Source: a bacterium (GTDB lineage Bacteria > Elusimicrobiota > Elusimicrobia > UBA1565 > UBA9628). Taken from it: DNA of 31,911 bases. The notes under the pieces are model-generated. The model did no database searches and was not told the DNA's origin. It saw only the letters and a program-made list of their open reading frames with translations. Shown piece after piece: positions 23,650-31,257 of this stretch. The stretch lies in contig JAJYOT010000013.1 of NCBI GenBank assembly GCA_021796015.1, forward strand, positions 1 to 31,911, given 5' to 3'. A program made the translations under genes and the position numbers. Position 1 is the first letter of the stretch. Each line of letters begins with the position of its first letter.

Positions 23650-24630
23650 TTAGGGAATGGGGCGCATCCTAAAATCAGCCGCGGAAGCCTCGGCGAAACC
23701 GTAATCAGCGTAAGCCGTTTGGGCTTTTTTCGTCTTGAGATAGGAGGCGTAGATTTGGGCGTTTTTCCGATGCGCTCCGTTTTTTAGGATGCTTGCGATA
23801 TAATTAACCTTGTTTTTAAGGCTGTCCCGAACCGAAAGGGATATCCCTTGGACGGCATAACCCTTTTTAACGGCGTGAACGTTTTCAGTCGCCCACACGA
23901 GTCCCACATCCGCCCTCCCGGCATTGATGGCCTTGGGAATTTCCCGGTGATGAACGCGCGTGAAATAAACATTCGGCGCCCCCCAACAGCCGGCGCAATT
24001 TTTTCCCTGGGTAAGTTTTTTCCACAAATGATGCCGCTTCAACACCTCTTCGCCGTAAACGCTCATGATTCCCTCGGTGACGGGGTTCGGGAGGAAAATA
24101 CGCAAATGCGGCCGCCCCAAATCCGAGATTCCATGAATCTGTTTTGGGTTTCCCTTCGCTACCATCAAAGCCAGCTGATTGTGAAGATAGGTGAAATACC
24201 GGCTGACCAATCCCGCTTTTTTAAGGCTCTTGAGATGCGCGATGTCGACCGTCGTATAAAGATCGGGACGCAGGAGGAATTTGCGCCCTTTGTAAGACCA
24301 GCCCCCCTCAAGAATCGCGCGCGCAATCTTTCCGGGAGGCAAGGTGATAAGGCCTATCGATTTAATTTCAGGATGCTCTTTTTGAAACCTTCCCAAAACC
24401 TCCGGCATCGCAAAAAACTGGTTTCCCGCGATCCAAAGCGAGAAATCAACTCCCTTTTGCATCCGCTCAAGCGCCGGAATCCCGGAGATATTCTTTCCAT
24501 TAGAAAAAAAGACTCTCAGGTCGGAGTCCCGTCCGGAAGGAATGGGCTCCAATTTTTGAGACTTGGCCAAGGCCGTCTGCGCGGATAAAAATCCGATGAA
24601 CGCCAAAACAAAGGGTCTTATTTTTCTCAT
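23650..24630 (-). CDS. Orphan periplasmic solute-binding protein (ModA/SBP-like)
   Basis: The 326-residue product has a signal peptide (MRKIRPFVLAFIGFLSAQTALA) and a periplasmic-binding-protein fold: DLRVFFSNGKNISGIPALERM..., IAGNQFFAMPEVLGRFQKEHPEIKSIGLITLPPGKI, then LALMVAKGNPKQIHGISDLGRPHLRIFLPNPVTEGI, and AGRADVGLVWATENV. This layout matches molybdate/sulfate/tungstate-type binding proteins. A CAGC pair (GKNCAGCWGAPN) and VHHRE lie in the second lobe, which is unusual. No ABC permease or ATPase is nearby; the neighbours are a DsrE-like protein and TsdA, so it may bind a sulfur oxyanion or work with the cytochrome. It is the last gene of the cluster. Confidence 0.75.
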   Translation of the reverse strand: MRKIRPFVLAFIGFLSAQTALAKSQKLEPIPSGRDSDLRVFFSNGKNISGIPALERMQKGVDFSLWIAGNQFFAMPEVLGRFQKEHPEIKSIGLITLPPGKIARAILEGGWSYKGRKFLLRPDLYTTVDIAHLKSLKKAGLVSRYFTYLHNQLALMVAKGNPKQIHGISDLGRPHLRIFLPNPVTEGIMSVYGEEVLKRHHLWKKLTQGKNCAGCWGAPNVYFTRVHHREIPKAINAGRADVGLVWATENVHAVKKGYAVQGISLSVRDSLKNKVNYIASILKNGAHRKNAQIYASYLKTKKAQTAYADYGFAEASAADFRMRPIP

Positions 24631-24651
24631 TTCATTTCTCCCCTAGAGAAA

Positions 24652-25125
24652 TTAGGATGGGTGGACGTAAGCCCAGCCGTTTCCTTCCCGAATAATCAAT
24701 TCTCCGGCCGCGGAGGGAACAAAGGAAATAAACGGATAGAGGGTTTTTTTGTCGATTTTAAGCTCGCGAATCGTATTGGAGCATTGAGCCAAAATCACCC
24801 CTTGAGCCTGGAGCCGGCGCAAAAGTTTTTCAAAGCCGTTACCCTTGAGATACACCTTATACCCCAGGCTATTGGCAATCAACTCGATTTTAACCTTACC
24901 CTTGAGACGCGGATCTTGAAGGGCGTTTTTGATGTTATTAAGGGTTTTTTTCATCGTACCCTGAGAGTCGGAATCCAGTTGAAAAATAGCTTTATACATT
25001 GGTTTAGTCACCCGTGCCCCCTGAAAGGTTCCCTGAGAATAACCGCGATGCATCCAGGCCCCCGCCATCAGAGCCATGACCGTCAACACCGCCCACGCCC
25101 ATTTTTTGCTTTTTCTAATTTCCAT
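24652..25125 (-). CDS. Membrane-anchored periplasmic DsrE/DsrF-like protein
   Basis: The 157-residue protein starts with a basic stretch and a hydrophobic anchor or signal (WAWAVLTVMALMAGAW). The rest has the DsrE/F fold pattern: KAIFQLDSDSQGTMKKTLNNIKNAL, KVKIELIANSLGYKVYL, LQAQGVILAQCSNTIRELKI with conserved Cys115. DsrE-like proteins carry sulfur on such a cysteine. Its export and its place between tsdA and the binding protein argue for periplasmic sulfur handling, which is inference. Gaps of 11 and 21 nt indicate one transcript. Confidence 0.82.
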   Translation of the reverse strand: MEIRKSKKWAWAVLTVMALMAGAWMHRGYSQGTFQGARVTKPMYKAIFQLDSDSQGTMKKTLNNIKNALQDPRLKGKVKIELIANSLGYKVYLKGNGFEKLLRRLQAQGVILAQCSNTIRELKIDKKTLYPFISFVPSAAGELIIREGNGWAYVHPS

Positions 25126-25136
25126 TATGCTCTCCT

Positions 25137-25952
25137 TTAATATCTGGCATCGGCAGGCTTTCCGCCTTTGGGCCAGTCCTTATTTTTTCCGGCAAAATCA
25201 GGCCGCGACTGATGAACCAGGTAATCCGCTATATCATAACTTTGTTGGGAGGATAGACTTCCACCCTGCCATCTTGGCATATTCCATTTAATAAACGCCG
25301 CCGCGACGCTCAAGCGGGCCATTCCCGCTCCTATATTAAAGGACTTCGGCCCCCAAACCGGCGGGACAAACACCCGCCCCTTGGAGCTGATCACTCCCTG
25401 TCCGTTGCGCGCATGACAACGAGCGCAACGCGCGGCATAGAGAATTTTTCCGCGAGACGCGTTGGCCTTAAAAAGGCCCTTGATTTTCTTGAGGCCGCGA
25501 CCGTACGCTTTTTTCCCCGCGGGAACATCTCTCGAAATCCATTTCATATAAGCCAAAAAGGCTTTCATTTCATTTCCCTGAAGAGGCAAGGGCTTCCCGT
25601 TTAAACTCCGCAGGAAACATCCGTTGATCCGATCAGCCAAAGTGATAACTCCTCCGGAACGAGCGGTATAACGAGGATAGCGTCCATAAACGCCCACCAA
25701 GGAAGCCGCGAACGGCTCTTGCCCGCCGCGCAAATGGCAGCTGGAACAGGAAAGATCATTTTTGGCGTATTTTTTTAGCAATTGCGGCGTATGATTGAAA
25801 AAAGCCTCGCCTTGGCGCGCCAACGCCTCATGCGGATGCTTCATGGGATGGGCCGGGCCCGCCTGAGCCGTGGAAAATTCCGAATATAAAAGGAAAGCCC
25901 CTAAACCGAACATCAGCGTTCCTTGGATGATTCCTTTCTTTGAGTAGCTCAT
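25137..25952 (-). CDS. tsdA: Diheme cytochrome c, thiosulfate dehydrogenase (TsdA)-like
   Basis: This periplasmic diheme protein oxidises thiosulfate to tetrathionate, or the reverse. A signal segment (residues ~8-32, ending TAQA) precedes heme site one CSSCH (69-73) and heme site two CARCH (176-180). The TsdA signature RINGCFLRSLNGKPLP contains Cys112, the unusual axial ligand of the first heme, and IKWNMP supplies Met225 for the second. The LADYLVHQSRPDF-like end (DIADYLVHQSRPDFAGKNKDWPKGGKPADARY) also fits. Length 271 is typical. It is the first gene of a cluster with the DsrE-like and solute-binding proteins, behind LysR. Confidence 0.87.
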   Translation of the reverse strand: MSYSKKGIIQGTLMFGLGAFLLYSEFSTAQAGPAHPMKHPHEALARQGEAFFNHTPQLLKKYAKNDLSCSSCHLRGGQEPFAASLVGVYGRYPRYTARSGGVITLADRINGCFLRSLNGKPLPLQGNEMKAFLAYMKWISRDVPAGKKAYGRGLKKIKGLFKANASRGKILYAARCARCHARNGQGVISSKGRVFVPPVWGPKSFNIGAGMARLSVAAAFIKWNMPRWQGGSLSSQQSYDIADYLVHQSRPDFAGKNKDWPKGGKPADARY

Positions 25953-25998
25953 AACTTAATCATACGCCATACTCCAAACAAAAAAAAGATTATTTATT

Positions 25999-26011
25999 TG
26001 ATGAGCTATCA
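25999..26011 (-). promoter_or_regulatory. Candidate LysR-type binding box upstream of tsdA
   Basis: TGAT-N5-ATCA forms a T-N11-A dyad, the standard LysR-family motif, ~50 nt upstream of the tsdA start and just past the lysR-type gene. A -10-like TATGAT sits at 25964-25959, very close to the start codon. Confidence 0.45.
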
Positions 26012-26038
26012 GTTTTTTTGATGGCCTTCTATTAATTT

Positions 26039-26953
26039 TTACTCGCCATTTAAAGCAGGAAGATGTTTTTTTGAAAAATGAAAAAACTCAAGATAAAGAC
26101 GCGGCATACCGCCGGAAGGCAGAACCCAGTGAAAAAGGCGTTTAATTTTAATGTCTTTCAACTGGAAAACCGACAATTGTTTTAAAGCGATTTCTTTTTG
26201 AACGGCCCAGCGGGAAACAAACGCAAACCCAAGACCGGAAGAAACCGCGGATTTAATCGCTTCGGTACTACCCAGTTCCGCCACATAGGAAAAACGCTTC
26301 GCGGGAAAGCCGGCTTTTCTTAAGGAACGCTCAACGACCGCCCTCGTTCCACTTCCCGGCTCGCGCGACAAAAGCGGACACTTAAGCAAATCTTGGGCGC
26401 GTCTTGGATGAAAAACAGATGAAGCGGGACCGATGAGAATAATTTCATCTTCTAAAAAAGGTTTAAGCCCAACAGCCGGAACGCGTGAGTGCCCCTCAAC
26501 CAGGCCCAGAGAAACATCTCCTTTTTTGACCCAACTTAAAACCTCCTCGGTATTTCCTATATTAAGAACAAAAGAAATTTCCGGATTTTTCTTTTTAAAT
26601 TTTGAAAAAATAGACGGCAATAGATGTGCCGCAATCGTCGTGCTAGCGGCGAGAAGCAATTGTCCTTTGGGAGAAGGAGATTTCCTGGTTTCAAAAGCGG
26701 CCTCACCCATCAAACTGTAAATTTTTTTCGCACGCGCGTAAAAAATCTTTCCCGCCGCCGTTAAACGCACTCCTTCACTGGAGCGCGTCAAAAGCTGAAG
26801 GCTCAGTTGGCGCTCTAAATTTCTCATGCGAGCGGTGACGGCCGGCTGGGACAAATGAACCGCCTCCGCCGCCGCGGAAATTGTTCCGGCATCGGCCACC
26901 GCTAGAAAAATGGGCAAAATTTCAGGGTTAAAATCCAAGTGATAGGAACTCAC
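26039..26953 (-). CDS. LysR-family transcriptional regulator (CysB/CbbR-like)
   Basis: The 304-residue protein has an N-terminal winged helix (EILPIFLAVADAGTISAAAEAVHLSQPAVTARMRNLERQLSLQLLTRS, ~10-57) and a two-lobe effector domain (~90-300) with GQLLLAASTTIAAHLLPSIFSKFKKKNPEIS, SREPGSGTRAVVERSLRKAG and SSGLGFAFVSR. The GSGTR motif is found in regulators of sulfur and carbon metabolism (CysL/CbbR-type). The start codon is GTG at 26953. It precedes tsdA on the same strand by 86 nt, so it likely controls that cluster and itself. The effector is unknown. A terminator at 26983-27017 isolates it from the upstream TetR unit. Confidence 0.88.
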   Translation of the reverse strand: MSSYHLDFNPEILPIFLAVADAGTISAAAEAVHLSQPAVTARMRNLERQLSLQLLTRSSEGVRLTAAGKIFYARAKKIYSLMGEAAFETRKSPSPKGQLLLAASTTIAAHLLPSIFSKFKKKNPEISFVLNIGNTEEVLSWVKKGDVSLGLVEGHSRVPAVGLKPFLEDEIILIGPASSVFHPRRAQDLLKCPLLSREPGSGTRAVVERSLRKAGFPAKRFSYVAELGSTEAIKSAVSSGLGFAFVSRWAVQKEIALKQLSVFQLKDIKIKRLFHWVLPSGGMPRLYLEFFHFSKKHLPALNGE

Positions 26954-26982
26954 GCCTTCATCGTATCCTTTTTACCAATAAA

Positions 26983-27017
26983 AAAAAAAGGGCTCGGAAA
27001 CGATTCCGAGCCCTTTT
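26983..27017. terminator. Bidirectional-looking intrinsic terminator
   Basis: A perfect 14-bp stem, AAAAGGGCTCGGAA paired with its complement, encloses the tetraloop ACGA (27000-27003). Flanking A and T runs let it work in either direction; on the minus strand it ends the TetR/tiny-peptide transcript. Confidence 0.88.
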
Positions 27018-27027
27018 GATTCCAGGC

Positions 27028-27057
27028 TTAGCAGCCGCAGGGTGTCTTCGGTCCCAT
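27028..27057 (-). CDS. Nine-residue open frame ending in Cys-Gly-Cys after the TetR gene
   Basis: The minus strand reads ATG to TAA encoding MGPKTPCGC. It begins 5 nt after the TetR stop. GGGAGG, lying inside the last TetR codons, is 10 nt upstream of the ATG, and the terminator follows 11 nt after the stop. Such tight placement suggests a genuine leaderless-like small peptide or a regulatory frame; two cysteines in a CGC tail could bind a metal or be modified. Nothing else supports translation, and nine codons can arise by chance. Confidence 0.4.
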   Translation of the reverse strand: MGPKTPCGC

Positions 27058-27062
27058 GGTCT

Positions 27063-27671
27063 TTAACCCTCCCTTTTACGACTTTTTTGCGTCAAAATAA
27101 TTTTGGCCAGTTTTCCCATGCGCCTAAAGACGACCGGGTCTTTATGAGTCCTGGCCAAAAGCACCGCTCCTTCATAAAGAGAAATAATAGCCTCGGCTAA
27201 TGCCCGCGGGGACAAATCATTTCTCAAACGCCTTCTTTTTTGGGCGCAAGCAAAGCTTCGAGATAAGTTTTCCGCCCATACAGAGAAAAACGCACTGGCC
27301 TTTTCACGAAAAAGAGAATTGACATCGCTCATCTCAAGAGCGATGTTGGCGACCAAACATCCGGCCCTACAGCCATTTTTCTCATAATGACTCGCCGCTC
27401 TTTCAAAAAGTTCCTCAATCGCCGCTATGATATCTTCACCCGCGCACAGGGGTTCAACTCGACGTTTTTGATAGTCCGCGATTTTAGCGTCTAAAACGGA
27501 AAGACCGATATTTTCCTTGGACGGAAAATGGTAAAAGAGGTTCGCCTTCGTCATCTTGCAGCGCCTCGCGATATCCTCCATCGTGGTCAGATGATACCCT
27601 TGGAGGTGGATTAAGTGCTCCGCCTCGTTAAGTATTTTTTCCCTTGTTTGCGGGTCTGGTTTTCTAGCCAC
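27063..27671 (-). CDS. TetR-family transcriptional regulator
   Basis: The 202-residue protein has the TetR N-terminal helix-turn-helix (TREKILNEAEHLIHLQGYHLTTMEDIARRCKMTKANLFYHFPSKENIG, ~9-55) and a C-terminal ligand domain with CRAGCLVANIALEMSDVN (~100), resembling the AcrR/NemR-type effector-sensing domains; the two Cys there could serve as redox sensors. It probably represses its own promoter through the dyad at 27698-27717. No efflux pump or reductase is adjacent, so its targets lie elsewhere. Confidence 0.9.
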   Translation of the reverse strand: MARKPDPQTREKILNEAEHLIHLQGYHLTTMEDIARRCKMTKANLFYHFPSKENIGLSVLDAKIADYQKRRVEPLCAGEDIIAAIEELFERAASHYEKNGCRAGCLVANIALEMSDVNSLFREKASAFFSVWAENLSRSFACAQKRRRLRNDLSPRALAEAIISLYEGAVLLARTHKDPVVFRRMGKLAKIILTQKSRKREG

Positions 27672-27697
27672 GATTTTTTTGCTATCTCCAATATTAA

Positions 27698-27717
27698 TTA
27701 ACCAACCGGTCAGTTAA
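27698..27717. promoter_or_regulatory. TetR operator dyad
   Basis: TTAACCAACCGGTCAGTTAA is symmetric except for two central-flank positions per arm and lies just downstream of the -10, at the transcription start of the TetR gene. ACCAACCGGTCAGT-type dyads are common for TetR/AcrR proteins. Autorepression is inferred. Confidence 0.7.
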
Positions 27718-27746
27718 ATAATAGCAGGAAAAAAGATTTTCGTCAA
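27718..27746 (-). promoter_or_regulatory. Promoter of the TetR gene
   Basis: TTGACG (27746-27741), a 17-nt spacer and TATTAT (27723-27718) on the minus strand, directly abutting the operator. Confidence 0.75.
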
Positions 27747-27780
27747 GCCCTTTGGGGGTTTATCCCATCCCAAGCCCACT

Positions 27781-29308
27781 CTAGCGAAGCTTGAGATTAT
27801 CGGAAGAAGAATCTCGCGGCAGAAGCTGGGGGTCCTGATTGCGGGAATCGAGATGGGCGGCGTCTTCAACCTGTGGTTTTAAATAGCCGTAGAGAGAATG
27901 AAGGGTGACATGGTCGTCCGCGTTCAGGGCCGCGCCGTTCAAGCCCTTCAAAAGATAATAAGTAAACGCTCCGTGGCGCTTGTCTTCTAAGACGCCGGAA
28001 ATTTGATCGGCTTTAGAAGCGGTTAAGACCAAAAGTTTTCCCGTGGGTGAAACGGTTCCCTCTTTGATTTGGTTGACCAAGGGCCTTGCGCCCTTGGCGA
28101 TCACCGAACGCCCGCCCGCGCCCGAAAAACAGGAGTCCAGCATCGCAATGACCTTTTTGGCTTTAAGACGCGAGAGATGAGCGTAAAGGCGGCTTAAGGG
28201 ATAGGCGGTGTCGGCGAGATCGGAAGGGTCGCCGTCAAAACCAACGAGATAAGCCTCTCCTGTTTGCGGGTCCGGTGCGCCGTGGCCCGAGAAGTAAAAA
28301 TAAACGTGGGAATCAGGTTTTACGTTCATGGGAAGCCAGCGCTCGATATTTTTGACGAGTTCGCTTCTTCCGGCGCGGTCATTAGACAAGAAAACGATAT
28401 GCCGGGCGGGAACGCCCAAGGCTCTTAAATGTTTAAACACGGCCTTGGCGTCGTTGGTTGCAAATTCAGCGGGAGGAAGGTCTTCGGCGTATTTCTCGAC
28501 TCCGACGACCACTGCGAAATCATCCGAATGAACCGGTTCCGAATAGTTCGGCGTGTTGACGGAGACAGATCCTTCATTATTATGGTTTAGGCCGGAATCC
28601 GAACCTCCATAACGGGTATGAGCTTGAGCCAAATCGGGGGATATTTCCGAACCTCTATCCCCTGGGACAAGACTCCTAAAAAAATCGCGGTCTCGTATCA
28701 TATCGCCAGTTATTTTCGCGGCTAAATTAGCAACAGCCGATTGAGCGGCCGAATTTTCCCAATACCCAGCCGCAAAGGTCTGAAGAGAAGCAGTAATAGA
28801 TATACTCTCGGTATAAGTTTTGAGCGTTTGTCCGCTGGGCCTAGAGACGACCGCCGCTATAGTTTGTGAATAGGCGTTTGGATAGTTCCAATAAATTCCA
28901 CAACCAATTATCAGTGGATCACAAAGCGGGAAAAAAAGTAAAAACGCTTGGAATGGAATTGTTAAATTGAGAGCGAAGAGAATAAAGTTTAATCAAAATA
29001 TCAAAATTGGATTTTCCATCTAAGGGGTGAATTTCTTTAACTTTCCCAAATAAGCCTGCGGATTGGAGAGTAGTCCCGAAAGTATTCATTTGTTTTTCAG
29101 AAAAAGACGGGAGAACAAAAACCCTTCCAAGTATATTTTTGCGAACAGGCATGGAAATATATCCGACATTAAGCGGTAACGGTCGCGCATTGGCTGAGGG
29201 AAAAGATTCAGGAGCTTTGGGGCTGATTTCATAGTCGCAGGCGTTAAATAAAACAGGGCATAGAATTAAGGCCGCCACCCATCGGGTTAAGATTGGAGAT
29301 TTCTTCAT
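27781..29308 (-). pseudogene. Secreted/lipoprotein-type protein with C-terminal caspase domain, split by a homopolymer frameshift
   Basis: The 5' part (29308-28919) starts with a signal of lipoprotein type (MKKSPILTRWVAALILCPVLFNAC, Cys24) and a ~105-residue domain with SMPVRKNILGRVFVLPSFS and NFDILIKLYSLRSQF. At a run of seven T (minus strand, 28937-28931) the frame is lost. Removing one T gives FTFFPLCDPLIIGCGIYW and a frame with no stop through 28702 into the caspase-like part (28701-27781). That part has a C14-type fold with FAVVVGVEKYAED, catalytic His (YFYFSGHG) and Cys (IAMLDSCFSGAGG). The restored protein is ~508 residues. Prokaryotic caspase homologues cleave after basic or acidic residues. 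Frame breakage may be real, phase-variable or an assembly error. Confidence 0.82.
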
Positions 29309-29382
29309 TGATTTCTAGTTTATAACATAAAAATTTCCAAAAATTTATCCATCATAACGTGTCAAAATGATTGAGACTTTAT

Positions 29383-29548
29383 GGCTCGTGAAAAAATAAT
29401 ATGGATCTTCCCTGAAGGGGCTAAGTCGCCTTTGGGCTACAACTGCATCGCTGGTCGCTTACATGGCTTAAGCCATGCGCGCTCCTCTCTCCTTGTTTCG
29501 CTCCAAAATCGGCTTAGCCAATTGTTCATATTATTTTGTCACGAACCC
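29383..29548. mobile_element. MITE-like intergenic element B, shorter inverted relative of element A
   Basis: The right end (29518-29548) shares AATAATATGAACAATTGG with the ends of element A and pairs imperfectly with the left end (29383-29404). The palindrome CATGGCTTAAGCCATG (29462-29477) matches A's CATAGCTTAAGCTATG with paired changes, and CGCTTA precedes both. GATTTTGGAGCGA is shared in inverted orientation. The element's right edge touches the stop codon of the hot-dog protein gene at 29552, and it fills most of the 243-bp gap. No coding potential is apparent. Confidence 0.65.
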
Positions 29549-29551
29549 TTA

Positions 29552-30031
29552 CTATTTCTCCCGCGGAACCCAGATTCCGGAAAGGAGCCCTTCAAAAACA
29601 TCCTGCCCGTCCTTGGCGCCGCCGTCAAATTGCATCTGAACCTCGCTTAAGAGCTTGTTTGCGCGAAAATAGCCGTCTTCCCCGAAAGAAGCGAAACACG
29701 CGATTTTATCCCCCGGGAAAACCAGTTTCTTACACTCCGCTCGACGAATTTCCGCAAAGAAACCAACCATTTCGCTGATCGCGGCCTCGGAAATAGTCTG
29801 AGTCATATGATAAATACACCAAGCAACGCTTCCAATCTGGGCCGCCATCTCAATGAGTTTCGCGGCCGGAATACGCCAAACGCCGCCGGAATATTCAACG
29901 GCATCCTCTTTTTTCCAAGTGTAAACGCCTAATATATGCTCCTCATCCAATTCCAATATCTCATCAACAAAACGCATCGGCCGCTCTTGGGGAATTAAGG
30001 TCAATATTTTCTCTTTCGTTAAACCACTCAC
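29552..30031 (-). CDS. FabZ/FabA-like hot-dog protein lacking the catalytic histidine
   Basis: The 159-residue protein starts LIPQERPMRFVDEILELDEEHILGVYTWKKED, the FabZ/hot-dog opening (PQxxPxxxVDxI), and has a long central helix IPAAKLIEMAAQIGSVAW with the acidic Glu61 as in FabZ. The expected HFPGxPxxPG loop is replaced by YSGGVWRIPAA, so the His is gone and dehydratase activity is doubtful. The C-terminal strands (GFFAEIRRAECKKLVFPGDKI) fit FabZ. It is 2 nt downstream of the tandem FabA gene. It may be a structural partner, or act on different acyl substrates. Confidence 0.8.
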   Translation of the reverse strand: MSGLTKEKILTLIPQERPMRFVDEILELDEEHILGVYTWKKEDAVEYSGGVWRIPAAKLIEMAAQIGSVAWCIYHMTQTISEAAISEMVGFFAEIRRAECKKLVFPGDKIACFASFGEDGYFRANKLLSEVQMQFDGGAKDGQDVFEGLLSGIWVPREK

Positions 30032-30033
30032 CG

Positions 30034-31218
30034 CTACTTTTCTCCCCTTTTAAGGCTTCCCCCGAAAGACATCGGGGTTTTCAAAGGATAGTCTGCGTAG
30101 CGAATGCGCGAATGGCAACCAACGCGGGCGTTTTGGCAGTTTAAAATCAACCGTCCATCCGAGAAAACGCTTGCATCCCCTTTGACAAAGACATCTGAAG
30201 TTCCGGTCGGGCGAATCAGCTTGTGAACCTTAACTTGATAAATTATCTCGCGAGCATCAAAACCGACCATGTCAAAGACCTCGACTTTTTCAACGCCTAA
30301 AGCTCGCCCGACTCCTGGCGCCCCGGTCCACGTTAAAAAAAGACCGAGAACCTGCCAGACAGAATCAATCAAGAGAGCGGAGGGCTTAAGGCCGCCGTTC
30401 ATTGGATAAAACCACTCCAAACCGTTGTTTTTTTGAACCGCCGACAACTCTCCAGCGCCCGTGAAAGAATCGAAAGACAAACGCGCAACCGAATCAAACC
30501 CCAGCATTAAAGACGAGGGAAGAAGTCCCATTTCAACCGGTGGATTTTCAACCAGTCGCCCTTGAGACAAGGCGGTAATTTCCGCGCGCGATAGAATGTT
30601 TTTAGACAGAAACTCGTCATAGCCCAGACGCTTCTCAAACGGAGCTTCATCGAGCAAAAGAGCGGAAGGGAAATCTTCTTGTTTATCTTTTTCCCAAAAA
30701 GCTGTTCCTATCTGGGCCGAGCCGATGGAATAAATAAGAGCGTCTCCAAGAAAAACGGAAGCCGAAGCCGTAATTAAAACATCCTCTCCCTCTTGTTCGA
30801 TGGACTTAATATCCACCGCGTACGTGATTTTTTCGTCATAAGGCCTTATCTGGCCGGAAAAGTCTACCTCTGAAAACTCAAGCTCTTTATCGCACTTCTC
30901 AATCCCCCGCCAAGCGGCGAAAAATTTAAGAGACTGCCAGACGGCATCAAGCCCCCAACAACCAGGCATGACGGGGTCCCCCAGAAAATGACAGAAGTAA
31001 AACCACTCATCCATCCGATTATATCGAACAGACACTATACGCCCGGTTTGGGAGACTCCGTCCCACGCGATAGACTCAATCTCATGGAAAGGAAGAAGTA
31101 AAAAATCAGAAATTTTCGGAAGAAACGGCGGCGCGCCCTTTAAAAGCCGTCTCCGCGCGTAGGCCTCAACCTCCGCGCGGGTAAAGTTTGAACGTCCTTG
31201 AAATTCCCTAAATTCCAT
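30034..31218 (-). CDS. Tandem FabA-type hot-dog protein (one catalytic, one degenerate domain)
   Basis: The 394-residue protein has two FabA-like domains. Domain one (~35-175) has the full active-site loop EWFYFCHFLGDPVMPGCWGLDAVWQ with His77 and Asp91. Domain two (~215-385) has EWFYPMNGGLKPSALLIDSVWQ, which keeps Asp285 but lacks the His, then GRALGVEKVEVFDMVG as in FabA. Tandem FabA domains are known from PfaC-type polyunsaturated fatty acid synthases; here they stand alone without ketosynthase. It dehydrates 3-hydroxyacyl-ACP if active. The next gene is another hot-dog protein, so three hot-dog domains are co-translated. An extended -10 promoter lies 18 nt upstream. Confidence 0.85.
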   Translation of the reverse strand: MEFREFQGRSNFTRAEVEAYARRRLLKGAPPFLPKISDFLLLPFHEIESIAWDGVSQTGRIVSVRYNRMDEWFYFCHFLGDPVMPGCWGLDAVWQSLKFFAAWRGIEKCDKELEFSEVDFSGQIRPYDEKITYAVDIKSIEQEGEDVLITASASVFLGDALIYSIGSAQIGTAFWEKDKQEDFPSALLLDEAPFEKRLGYDEFLSKNILSRAEITALSQGRLVENPPVEMGLLPSSLMLGFDSVARLSFDSFTGAGELSAVQKNNGLEWFYPMNGGLKPSALLIDSVWQVLGLFLTWTGAPGVGRALGVEKVEVFDMVGFDAREIIYQVKVHKLIRPTGTSDVFVKGDASVFSDGRLILNCQNARVGCHSRIRYADYPLKTPMSFGGSLKRGEK

Positions 31219-31235
31219 CGAAGACCAGGGAGGAC

Positions 31236-31244
31236 ATTATATCA
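31236..31244 (-). promoter_or_regulatory. Extended -10 promoter for the tandem FabA gene
   Basis: TGA-TATAAT on the minus strand is an extended -10; the predicted start is near 31229, only ~11 nt before the ATG. No good -35 is seen. Confidence 0.5.
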
Positions 31245-31257
31245 AGAAAACGCAAAA

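Noticed and set aside
23848..24588. Plus-strand open frame of ~246 codons
   Set aside because: It lies antisense to the well-supported solute-binding protein gene, with no family features and no ribosome site.
24661..25140. Plus-strand open frame of ~159 codons
   Set aside because: It is antisense to the DsrE-like gene, whose fold and signal are recognisable.
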